A DNA stretch of 64,000 bases from Desulfococcus multivorans (lineage in GTDB: Bacteria > Desulfobacterota > Desulfobacteria > Desulfobacterales > Desulfococcaceae). Where the stretch lies: contig NZ_CP015381.1 of NCBI RefSeq assembly GCF_001854245.1, positions 3,817,001 to 3,881,000 on the forward strand, in the 5' to 3' direction. The translations under genes were made by a program, and so were the position numbers. The notes under the pieces were generated by a model, which was not told where the DNA came from, did not search any database, and saw nothing but the letters and a program-made list of their open reading frames with translations. Below, piece by piece: positions 55,500 through 62,477 of the stretch. The stretch's first letter is position 1. Every line of letters starts with the position of its first letter.

Positions 55500-56115
55500 G
55501 ATCCTTGTCCCCCCATCGTTTCGTGAGATCGTTGTCGATGTCGAGCTGGTCCAGAACCCTGGCGACGGTGCCGTCGACAATGTCCGTCAGGGTCTCCGGA
55601 CGCGTGTAGAAGCCCGGGCACGGCGGCATGATGATCGCCCCGGCCATGGCCGCACGCCGCATGTTCTCGAGGTGGACGAGGTTCAGGGGCGTCTCCCGGG
55701 TCAGCAGCACCAGGGGCCGCCGCTCCTTGAGGCAGACATCCGCGGCCCGATGGATCAGGCCGTCGGCGATGCCCGAGGCGACGGCGCCCAGGGTCTTCAT
55801 GGAGCAGGGCGCCACCACCATGCCGTCGTGGCGGAAGGAGCCGCTGGCCGGCGGCGCGAAGAGGTCCCCCTCGTCGTGGTGGTAGAGCCGGGCCTCCCAG
55901 TGAAAGACGACCCCTTCCCGCTTCAGGAAATCGTCGAAGGGCTCTCCGTCGTATCCGGCCTCGTGGCGGAGCACCGCGTACCCGGCGGACGAGATCACCA
56001 GGTAGACCTCCACGGGCCGGGCCAGGAGGGCCTTCAGGAGGCGTATCCCGTAGATCACCCCCGAGGCGCCGCATATCGCCGTCACGAGGGTCTTCTTTTT
56101 CTCGGTTTTCTTCAT
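55492..56115 (-). CDS. ubiX: UbiX flavin prenyltransferase
   Basis: This protein of 207 residues has TAICGASGVIYGIRLLKALL at the N-terminus, then VAPCSMKTLGAVASGIADGL and RRPLVLLTRETPLNLVHLEN. The late segment PPCPGFYTRPETLTDIVDGT is also typical. It makes the prenylated FMN cofactor needed by UbiD. It starts inside the ubiA stop (ATGA overlap) and ends inside the ubiD start, so translation of the three is coupled. Confidence 0.96.
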   Translation of the reverse strand: MKKTEKKKTLVTAICGASGVIYGIRLLKALLARPVEVYLVISSAGYAVLRHEAGYDGEPFDDFLKREGVVFHWEARLYHHDEGDLFAPPASGSFRHDGMVVAPCSMKTLGAVASGIADGLIHRAADVCLKERRPLVLLTRETPLNLVHLENMRRAAMAGAIIMPPCPGFYTRPETLTDIVDGTVARVLDQLDIDNDLTKRWGDKDLV

Positions 56116-57038
56116 CCCATCCTCCGGATCAGTTCATCCGCCAGCACCCCGGCCAGGAGCGTGACGGAGATGACGCTGTTGACATGGAAAAAGGCGATGG
56201 GGACCCGGCTCAGGTCATCGGGGTCGGTCAGCCAGTGCTCGAAGATGAGCAGGAACCCGATGAGGCCCACGGCGAGCAGGAATCCCCCGGTCATGTCAAA
56301 GGCGAAATAAAGCATCATGAACGCCCCGTAAGCCGCGGCATGAATCGCCCGGGCCGCCCGGAGGGCCGGTTTCACCCCGAAGCGGGCCGGTATGGAAAAA
56401 AGGCCCTGGGACCGGTCGAACGCGACGTCCTGGCAGGCGTAGAGGATGTCGAACCCCGCGATGTAAGCCGCAAGGGCGACGGAAAGCCAGAGGATCTTCC
56501 CGGAGAAGACGCCGGTGACGGCGATCCACGTCGCCGGGGGAGCGAGGGCGATGGCAAACCCGAGATAGAGATGGGCGAGCCAGGTGAACCGTTTGGTGTA
56601 GGAGTAGAGGAACAGCACCCCCAGCACCGGGCCCGACAGCATCAGCGGCAGGGGCCCCAGCATGGCCGCGGCGAAGACGAAGATCCCCGAAAAGCAGACG
56701 ACGAATACGCCGGCCGCCGATCCCGACAGACGCCCCGCGGGCAGCTCACGGGCGGCGGTGCGGGGATTCCGGGCGTCGAACCCGGCGTCCACGATGCGGT
56801 TGAAGCCCATGGCCGCGGAGCGGGCTCCCACCATCGCCACGAGAATCCAGAAGATCTCCACCAGGGTGACGCGGTGCTCGCGACCGGCCAGCACCAGGGC
56901 CGAGAGGGCGAAGGGCAGGGCAAAGACCGTATGGCTGAACTTGACCATCCGCCCGTAGACCCCGATTTTCAGGACCAGATCCCTCCAGCGGCGCCCAGGT
57001 CGGTCCGTCCGGGGCGCCGTCCTCGCCTCGCCCGTCAT
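56112..57038 (-). CDS. ubiA: UbiA-family prenyltransferase (4-hydroxybenzoate/menaquinone precursor)
   Basis: This membrane enzyme of 308 residues has the first Asp-rich motif in GFNRIVDAGFDARNPRTAAREL and the second in DILYACQDVAFDRSQGLFSIP. About eight hydrophobic segments are spread over the chain (FSHTVFALPFALSALVLAG, FVVCFSGIFVFAAAMLGPLP and others). It attaches a prenyl tail to an aromatic ring. The ATG at 57038 overlaps the upstream stop codon (TCATGA), which favours it over the ATG at 57080. With ubiX and ubiD it fits the late steps of the futalosine (MqnP/MqnL type) menaquinone pathway as well as ubiquinone-type chemistry. Confidence 0.93.
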   Translation of the reverse strand: MTGEARTAPRTDRPGRRWRDLVLKIGVYGRMVKFSHTVFALPFALSALVLAGREHRVTLVEIFWILVAMVGARSAAMGFNRIVDAGFDARNPRTAARELPAGRLSGSAAGVFVVCFSGIFVFAAAMLGPLPLMLSGPVLGVLFLYSYTKRFTWLAHLYLGFAIALAPPATWIAVTGVFSGKILWLSVALAAYIAGFDILYACQDVAFDRSQGLFSIPARFGVKPALRAARAIHAAAYGAFMMLYFAFDMTGGFLLAVGLIGFLLIFEHWLTDPDDLSRVPIAFFHVNSVISVTLLAGVLADELIRRMG

Positions 57039-58051
57039 GAAAGCCCGATGCCGTGCACGGTTTCGCCGCAGTCCGGACATCGGCCATTTTCGAGACGATT
57101 CTCAAGGATCCGGTATCCCCGGCGGCGGATGACGGTTTCACCACACCCGGGGCACGGGGTGTCCTCCCCGCCGTTGCCGGGCACGTTCCCCACGTAGACG
57201 TATTTGAGCCCGGCGGCAAGCCCGATGTCCCGGGCGGCCGTCAGCGTCTCGACCGGGGTGGGGGGTCGGTCCGTCAACCGGTAAACCGGGTGGAACCGGC
57301 TGACGTGCCAGGGAGTCCCGGGCCCCAGCTCGCCCGCGATGAACCCCGCAAGGGCGGCCAGCTCATCCGGAGCGTCGTTGAGGCCGGGAATGACGAGGGT
57401 GGTGACCTCCAGGAAAATCCCGGCGGCCTTCATCGCCCTCAGGGTCTCCTTGACCGGTTCGATCCGGGCCCCGCAGCGGGTTTTGTAAAAGTCGTCGGTA
57501 TAGGCCTTCAAATCGACGTTGGCGGCGTCAAGAAAGGGCCGGATCATCTCCACGGTCTCGGCCGTCATGTAACCGTTGGTGACGAACACGTTGAGCAGGC
57601 CCCGCTCACGGGCGATGCGGGCGATCTCGAGGGCCGTCTCGAAGTAGACCGTCGGCTCGGTGTAGGTGTAGGCGATACTCCGGCATCCGGCGCTTTCGGC
57701 GGCCCGGACCACCGCCTCGGGCGGCGTGATGTCGCCCGGAAGCACGCCGCTCCGCTCCCCGGGCAGCTGGGCGATATCGGCGTTCTGGCAGAAACGACAG
57801 GCGAAATTGCAGCCCACCGTGGCCACGGAATAGGAGAGGCTGCCGGGCAGCACGTGGAAGAGCGGCTTCTTCTCGATGGGATCGATGTGCCGGGCGATGA
57901 GCTTCCGGTAGACCCGGCTGATCAACATCCCGTCCCGGTTTTCCCGAACCTTGCAGATGCCCTGCCTGCCGGGCTTGATGACGCAGCGATGCGCGCACAG
58001 GCGGCATTGGACCTTCCGGTCCGGCAAACTGTCATACAGCAGTGCTTCCAT
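57035..58051 (-). CDS. amrS: AmmeMemoRadiSam-type radical SAM enzyme (AmrS/PflA-like)
   Basis: This protein of 338 residues has the radical SAM cluster motif C81-x3-C85-x2-C88 in VGCNFACRFCQNADI. N-terminal cysteines (CRLCAHRC, GICKVREN) and HVLPGSLSYSVATVG are typical of the AmmeMemoRadiSam group. IAYTYTEPTVYFETALEIAR, VTNGYMTAETVEMI and NVDLKAYTDDFY follow, and a C-terminal zinc-ribbon pair (CPGC, CPDC) completes it. The usual partners AmmeMemo (AmrA/AmrB) are not in the window. GGAGG lies 7 nt before the ATG at 58051. The substrate is unknown. Confidence 0.92.
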   Translation of the reverse strand: MEALLYDSLPDRKVQCRLCAHRCVIKPGRQGICKVRENRDGMLISRVYRKLIARHIDPIEKKPLFHVLPGSLSYSVATVGCNFACRFCQNADIAQLPGERSGVLPGDITPPEAVVRAAESAGCRSIAYTYTEPTVYFETALEIARIARERGLLNVFVTNGYMTAETVEMIRPFLDAANVDLKAYTDDFYKTRCGARIEPVKETLRAMKAAGIFLEVTTLVIPGLNDAPDELAALAGFIAGELGPGTPWHVSRFHPVYRLTDRPPTPVETLTAARDIGLAAGLKYVYVGNVPGNGGEDTPCPGCGETVIRRRGYRILENRLENGRCPDCGETVHGIGLS

Positions 58052-58823
58052 CCTGAGGCCTCCATTCAACGCGGGCCATGCCCGTCAAGGTGTCCTGAAG
58101 GGGCTTCGTCCGGCATTTGAGCCGAAGCGGCCGCGTTCGGTAACGGGGAACCAGCGTCACGCCGATTCCGATAAACGGACTCACCGGAGACTTGCAGAAC
58201 AGATGGAAGGGCGGGCGGTGCCGGCGAAAGATCCCCAGGGGATGGGGAACCCGGGTCACGGACCGCCAGCTCAGGGGAACGCTTCCCGCAAGAGCCCGGA
58301 TCATCCGCTTCAGCTCCCACACCGAAAAAAAACGGGCGTCGCCGTAGACGTTCCTGACGAAGACCCGCTGAGCCCGGATGCCGCCCACCAGAACGGAATG
58401 GCGGTTCATGAAGCCGATGAAGACGCGGTCCTTGGCGACCCGAAACGCCTCTTCCAGGGCCTTCACGGGGTCGTCCACGAATTCGAGGGTATTGAGGATG
58501 ACGGCATAGGTGAAGGCGTTGTCCTCGAAGGGAAGGTCTTCGGCGACCCCCCGGTGGAGGTCCGCCCGGTTCCCCAGGCGGCGGCCGGCGATATCGATCA
58601 TGTCCGGGGAAGGGTCGAGCCCCGAAACCCTGAGCCCCATGTCCATCAGGGCCGACAGCCCCAACCCGGTGCCGCACCCGATATCCAGCACGCTCTCCCC
58701 CCGCAGGGGATCGAGCATCCGCGCCATGAGCCGGTGGGCGGACTGGATGTCGGCCAGATGACCGGGTTTCTGCTGTTGCTGTTCGAGGGCCTTGGCCTCG
58801 CTATATGTGTAGACATGCCCCAT
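58032..58823 (-). CDS. Class I SAM-dependent methyltransferase
   Basis: This protein of 263 residues has MGHVYTYSEAKALEQQQQKP at the N-terminus. SAM-binding motif I is SVLDIGCGTGLGLSALMDMG, motif II is VSGLDPSPDMIDIAGRRLGN, and FEDNAFTYAVILNTLEFVDD follows. The C-terminal 90 residues are unusual and basic. GGGGAG precedes the ATG at 58823; an in-frame TTG at 58880 is less likely. It opens the leftward operon and overlaps the radical SAM gene by 20 nt. A role in quinone ring methylation is possible from context, but the sequence is not a standard UbiE/MenG. Confidence 0.88.
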   Translation of the reverse strand: MGHVYTYSEAKALEQQQQKPGHLADIQSAHRLMARMLDPLRGESVLDIGCGTGLGLSALMDMGLRVSGLDPSPDMIDIAGRRLGNRADLHRGVAEDLPFEDNAFTYAVILNTLEFVDDPVKALEEAFRVAKDRVFIGFMNRHSVLVGGIRAQRVFVRNVYGDARFFSVWELKRMIRALAGSVPLSWRSVTRVPHPLGIFRRHRPPFHLFCKSPVSPFIGIGVTLVPRYRTRPLRLKCRTKPLQDTLTGMARVEWRPQDGSTAV

Positions 58824-58926
58824 GGGCTCCCCGTCCGCGATTCTGATCTGAAAGTCCGCATTCAACTTTCGGAACTCCAATGCCGGCAGCTGGGCCCCCC
58901 GCCCTCCGCGTGTGCATGAGGGGATC

Positions 58927-58985
58927 AGGCTGAAGACTGAAGGGGTGCGTCCGCGACAGGCGGTGCGCCATGCGCCTTCAGTCTT
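58927..58985. repeat. TGAAGGC-heptamer module (short)
   Basis: AGGCTGAAGACTGAAGGGGT, then GCGTCCGCGACAGGCGGTGC, and the arm GCGCCTTCAGTCTTGAACAG. It marks the upstream end of the leftward operon. Confidence 0.75.
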
Positions 58986-59055
58986 GAACAGGCCTCGGCC
59001 GCTTTGCGCTCACCATGATGAAAGCCGAAAGTCGGATCTTAAAAAACGATAAGGG

Positions 59056-59178
59056 TTATTTATAGACCAGGCAAGAAATCCCCGCAACTCTTTTTCCAGG
59101 GGCTCGTTCCTTACGGGAGCAGACAAACAGGGACGTTTCTGAAGGCGGAACGACAATTTTGCAGCTCCCGCAGGACAT
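59056..59178 (-). CDS. Possible 40-residue cysteine-rich small protein
   Basis: From an ATG at 59178 the frame reads MSCGSCKIVVPPSETSLFVC, then SRKERAPGKRVAGISCLVYK. The four cysteines (3, 6, 20, 36) are spaced as for a metal site, and Pro-Gly and basic residues are typical of a small zinc-binding protein. GGAG abuts the start codon with no spacing, which counts against it. The frame extends much further upstream without recognisable content. The call is tentative and no function is proposed. Confidence 0.33.
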   Translation of the reverse strand: MSCGSCKIVVPPSETSLFVCSRKERAPGKRVAGISCLVYK

Positions 59179-59271
59179 CTCCACAGCCGGACCAAACCTG
59201 CGAAACCCACCAGAATCATGATGGATAACCCTGATCCGTCTGTTTTCGGGTTTTGGCATCGATCTTGCTGA

Positions 59272-59385
59272 ATGGTTTACCCTAAAGGCCTCTGGTACGG
59301 CCGGGTGGACGGCGAAGCGGCCATCGATACGATCCTGGACGCCCTCGAGGACGGCGGCGCGGCGGCAGCCCACCTGATCGACTGA
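59272..59385 (+). pseudogene. Truncated thioredoxin-like 2Fe-2S ferredoxin, C-terminal fragment
   Basis: The 37 codons from ATG 59272 read MVYPKGLWYGRVDGEAAIDT, then ILDALEDGGAAAAHLID and stop. This matches the ending V-YP-x-G-x-WYG-x-V ... ID-x-I ... G-x-x-x-x-x-LID of thioredoxin-like 2Fe-2S ferredoxins. The cluster-binding cysteines and the rest of the gene are missing upstream. The surrounding 58986-59617 region otherwise contains no convincing gene on the plus strand. Confidence 0.6.
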
Positions 59386-59617
59386 CCCGAGGCAGGCGAA
59401 AAAGGGCCGGGCCGCGACCCCCTCAGTAGGATTTATGCCTATGCCGGAATGAGTGTTTGACTTCATTTAAAATGAGTATTTGTTCGGATTGCCTCCCGCC
59501 GTACACCTCGGTTAAAGTGGCATCGCTCAAGACCTTTCCTGAGCGTCTCTACACTTCTTCCCCGCCGATCCCTCGCCATCATGACGGGGGACACTTCCCA
59601 TGAAAAGGAGGTCACTG

Positions 59618-60073
59618 ATGAGCGCGATCAACTACAGGGCTTTTTCACGCGCTGTCCAAAAGAGCACCATTCGCTTTGCGGAAACCGCGGCAGGAGAATT
59701 TCAACGAGGGCGATTGCTGAACAAAAGCAGCGGCGGGATGTCGTTCCTCACCCATCGCGAACTGAAAGTCGGATCGACGATCCTCCTCGAAAGGCCGAAT
59801 GCGGATGAAGAAACCGACGGCGTCAAGCCCTATCGCAACGATATCGCGGAAGTTCGATGGTGTGTCCGGGCAAGAAATACGGCGTCCGAGAGCTGGAAGG
59901 TCGGGGTCAAGCTGTTTTCCGCCGTGTGCGCGCTGTGCGGAAAGGAAATCCACTATCACGACCCCCATGACCTTATTGATTTGTGCGAGGATTGCCACAA
60001 ATACTTCGCCGCCCTGTCCGAAGGAAAAATCAAAACCGTCATCGAGGCGTATCTTCTCGGCAATGTGCTGTGA
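59618..60073 (+). CDS. PilZ-like c-di-GMP-binding protein with C-terminal zinc finger
   Basis: In this 151-residue protein, residues 15-100 resemble a PilZ domain: FQRGRLLNKSSGGMSFLTHR fits the R-x-x-x-R ... N/D-x-S-x-x-G signature, followed by LKVGSTILLERP and IAEVRWCVRARNTASESWKV-type strands with GVKLF. The C-terminal tail has CALCGKEIHYHDPHDLIDLC and EDCHKYF, a four-cysteine (CxxC, CxxC) zinc site. AAAGGAGG precedes the ATG. PilZ domains relay c-di-GMP; the GGDEF protein at 18.9 kb could produce it. The zinc-finger tail is an uncommon addition. Target unknown. Confidence 0.78.
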   Translation: MSAINYRAFSRAVQKSTIRFAETAAGEFQRGRLLNKSSGGMSFLTHRELKVGSTILLERPNADEETDGVKPYRNDIAEVRWCVRARNTASESWKVGVKLFSAVCALCGKEIHYHDPHDLIDLCEDCHKYFAALSEGKIKTVIEAYLLGNVL

Positions 60074-60115
60074 GGGCAAAGTCGCCCAACGGCTTTTGCA
60101 GGAAAGGCGCTTGCA

Positions 60116-60158
60116 GAAAAGGTTTCTCACACAGAGACGCAGAGGGCGCAAAGGCACT
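60116..60158 (+). repeat. TTTCTCACACAGAG-type short interspersed repeat
   Basis: AAAGGTTTCTCACACAGAGA, then CGCAGAGGGCGCAAAGGCAC. It is related to the sequence at 2125-2162. It lies next to the long-hairpin repeat. Confidence 0.6.
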
Positions 60159-60162
60159 TGAT

Positions 60163-60303
60163 TCAACTTTCGACTTTCATAGGCCGGTGCCGGGCGGATA
60201 CGGCCCGCGCCCCGCGCGGTTTTGTTCAAGTGCCGCTGAAGGGCGCAGGCCGTATCCGCCCGGCACCTCTATCCGGTCAACATCATGAAAGTCGAGCGTT
60301 GCG
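60163..60303. repeat. Long-hairpin palindromic repeat, second copy
   Basis: Arms at 60186-60212 and 60241-60267 pair over 27 bp with one mismatch (GGTGCCGGGCGGATACGGCC begins the left arm). Outer flanks TTCGACTTTCAT and ATGAAAGTCGAG match those of the copy at 46329-46464. The 28-nt loop also resembles the first copy (GTTCAAGTGCCGCTGAA). Confidence 0.9.
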
Positions 60304-60397
60304 TATTTAAAAAATCTTCCCGGGGTCGAAGCGGGTGATGTCGGGGGAGGGCGTCCATGGGCGACCTCCCCCATCGCCGGGATGCTTATCCCGGCGA

Positions 60398-60490
60398 TTT
60401 CACCCTTAAAATGGAGGGTTTAAGCCCTGAAAAGGGCTGTTTTTCGGAGTTATTTCGTTAGATTTCGGATACATTTCGTGGCCCGACCCC
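60398..60490 (+). repeat. Divergent right part of the 264-bp element
   Basis: GATTTCACCCTTAAAATGGA, then GGGTTTAAGCC and a right end TTTCGTGGCCCGACCCC correspond to the last third of the 264-bp element with many changes. It is the only copy outside the first 10.2 kb and lies 4 nt from the 3' end of the sulfotransferase-like gene. Confidence 0.65.
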
Positions 60491-60494
60491 CATG

Positions 60495-62111
60495 TTATTT
60501 CTGCTTTTCGCATTTTGCGTTCTGGGGAACCCAGCCTTTAGGAACCCGATAGGCGCGATACACCATACCGGGACCTGAAAGGCCGGTCTGTTCATTAATA
60601 GAACCAAAAGGCGATATGTATTCCCACACGATCTCACCTTTTTGGGTCACCTCGAAAACGCGACCGGTGGAGCCTTCCGTGATCATCGTATTGCCGTTCT
60701 TAAGCCGCTGGGCTCCGCTGATAAACCAGCTGAAGAACTTGCGTCCGTCTTCGTTGGGCGTTTTGAGCACATATTCCCACTCCATCTCCATGGTGACCGG
60801 GTTGAATTCGATCACCCGGGAATAATCCCTGAACACCGTGGGGTACATGGGGGGCAGACCCGGAAAATAGGATCCCCATCCGGCAAGTCCGCCGTTGTCG
60901 AACATGAGGATGTTGCCCTCACCGGGAAGCCCCTGGGGAATCATGTGGGCCATGTGCTGGCCGATGATCTGGCCCAGCCGGTGCTCTTTGGTTCCGGGAA
61001 CGAAGTCGGGCCCGATTTTCCACACGATGTCCCCGGATTGCCACCTGCCCTCTGGGTCGTCGTACCGGGCGACGATGGCGGTCATGTTAGAGGTGCGACC
61101 GTCCCAGATGATGTTATCCGGATGGAAGCGTTCGTCCCCGTTCCTGTACCACCGGTTGGGCCCCAGGTAGGAGACGGCGTTGATATGCTGCCAGTCGTTC
61201 TCCGGAAAGGTAGCGCCGATGATTCCAGCGCCCGACTGGATCGTCATGATGGCCTCCTTGGCAATGTCGCTGAACCCGCACTCATCAAAATGTTCATAGG
61301 GATGCCATTCCCAGATCACGTTCCCTTCCCAGTCGACCTCCCGGATGGCGTCGTCCTCCAGGGGGAAGTTGCTGATATGGCTCGTATCCTCATCCGGATC
61401 GTCATGAATCAGAATCAGGGTCTTCCCGCCGTCGGTATTCGCATGCATACCCGGCGCATAATAGCCGACTGGATTCCCCTCCCGCTGAAAATCGTGGTGC
61501 ATTCTGAGGCCGCCATCGAATTTAATTATATTTCCATCTTCATCTTCTATTTCTTTATCCGGGTCCACCGATGCTTCATAGCGCCATACCTCATTGCCGC
61601 ACCAGTCCTGCTGCACCAATGCCCTGTCTTCCAGATGACCCGGAACACCTGTTCCTACACCCCCCATGACATACCCCCCGGGGAGCATCTTGGCTGGAAA
61701 TCCGGCAACCTGCCACTTGTTGACGATATTCCCTTCCATGTCAATCAATATGGCAGAATAGGGTCGACCGACGGAATTATCAAGTTCCCAGGGTAGACCG
61801 TTTTCATCTACAGGGGCCAGCGAACCCAGGAGGGTATACCCGTCATAAGCCTTGCTTTTGTCATAGACGGTAAGCCCCCGATCCGTGCCCCGGTTGTCAA
61901 AGGTCAGGAAAGCATAAGTAAGTCTGGGATAGACGTTATTGTGAATATAATCATGCAGAGGTCTTACCACATCATCCGACGGTTCGTAATAGGGAATAAT
62001 CGGATCGCCCGGATCGCCGTACCAGAAACAATTCCCATCTACGGTTGAGAAAAGGATGGTCGATATCATTAAAAAAAGCAGAACAGACAGGGTATTGGAC
62101 AGTTTCCTCAT
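60495..62111 (-). CDS. Exported arylsulfotransferase (ASST) family protein
   Basis: This 538-residue protein starts with a signal peptide (KLSNTLSVLLFLMISTILFS). A six-bladed propeller-like domain follows. Its typical ASST segments are SAILIDMEGNIVNKWQVAGF, MLPGGYVMGGVGTG, MHHDFQREGNPVGYYAPGMH and EVDWEGNVIWEWHPYEHFDE, plus DWQHINAVSYLGPNRW, GNILMFDNGG and LKNGNTMITEGSTGRVFEVT. Conserved His residues suited to catalysis are in MHHDFQ and DWQHIN. Related proteins transfer sulfate between phenols, and many homologues are uncharacterised. AAGGAGG precedes the ATG at 62111. A terminator-like hairpin separates it from the malectin gene upstream. Confidence 0.82.
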   Translation of the reverse strand: MRKLSNTLSVLLFLMISTILFSTVDGNCFWYGDPGDPIIPYYEPSDDVVRPLHDYIHNNVYPRLTYAFLTFDNRGTDRGLTVYDKSKAYDGYTLLGSLAPVDENGLPWELDNSVGRPYSAILIDMEGNIVNKWQVAGFPAKMLPGGYVMGGVGTGVPGHLEDRALVQQDWCGNEVWRYEASVDPDKEIEDEDGNIIKFDGGLRMHHDFQREGNPVGYYAPGMHANTDGGKTLILIHDDPDEDTSHISNFPLEDDAIREVDWEGNVIWEWHPYEHFDECGFSDIAKEAIMTIQSGAGIIGATFPENDWQHINAVSYLGPNRWYRNGDERFHPDNIIWDGRTSNMTAIVARYDDPEGRWQSGDIVWKIGPDFVPGTKEHRLGQIIGQHMAHMIPQGLPGEGNILMFDNGGLAGWGSYFPGLPPMYPTVFRDYSRVIEFNPVTMEMEWEYVLKTPNEDGRKFFSWFISGAQRLKNGNTMITEGSTGRVFEVTQKGEIVWEYISPFGSINEQTGLSGPGMVYRAYRVPKGWVPQNAKCEKQK

Positions 62112-62258
62112 GATTGCCTCCTTGTCATCAATAAAGAATGGATGAAAGTTGAGCAAGAAACATCCCTTTGACCGCCCGAGCTGGGTCAACCGCATTCTCA
62201 AGCGGTCCATGCGTGAATTGTCATTCCTGAGACACCGCCTTGCATGACGGCACTAAAA

Positions 62259-62293
62259 AGGCCTCCCAGGGAAACAGATTTCCCAGGAGGCCT
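62259..62293 (-). terminator. Rho-independent terminator downstream of the malectin-domain gene
   Basis: Read leftward, AGGCCTCC and GGAGGCCT pair with an inner TTTCCC/GGGAAA stem and a short loop, followed by TTTTTAG. It lies about 185 nt after the malectin gene's stop codon. Confidence 0.85.
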
Positions 62294-62477
62294 CATACCG
62301 GTAATTTCAGCCAGCCTTTTTTCATGGTCTACAGTCCATACGGCAACCCCAAGGATTGCCGTGTTGCGTCCATCTTGCCGAAGTCCGGAGGACCGGACGG
62401 GGTTTTTCACTGCGGCCCCGTCAGTCCTCCGCCGTCCCAGCGGTCTGAGACGGTGTTCCATTCTTCACAGCGAAGGC
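62294..62477 (-). other. Structured 3' untranslated segment of the malectin gene
   Basis: This 184-nt segment between the stop codon and the terminator contains perfect small hairpins: CGGCAA ... TTGCCG (62341-62361) and GTCCGG-AGGA-CCGGAC (62383-62398). It also has further GC-rich pairs near 62410-62450. No coding frame or known RNA motif fits with confidence. Confidence 0.45.

Noticed and set aside
62294-62477. Possible c-di-GMP riboswitch near the malectin gene
   Set aside because: A few short matches (GGTCTAC, TTGCCGAAG) are present on the plus strand, but the conserved GGGACGCAAAGCC-type core and the pairing could not be found, and no downstream gene is in the right direction.
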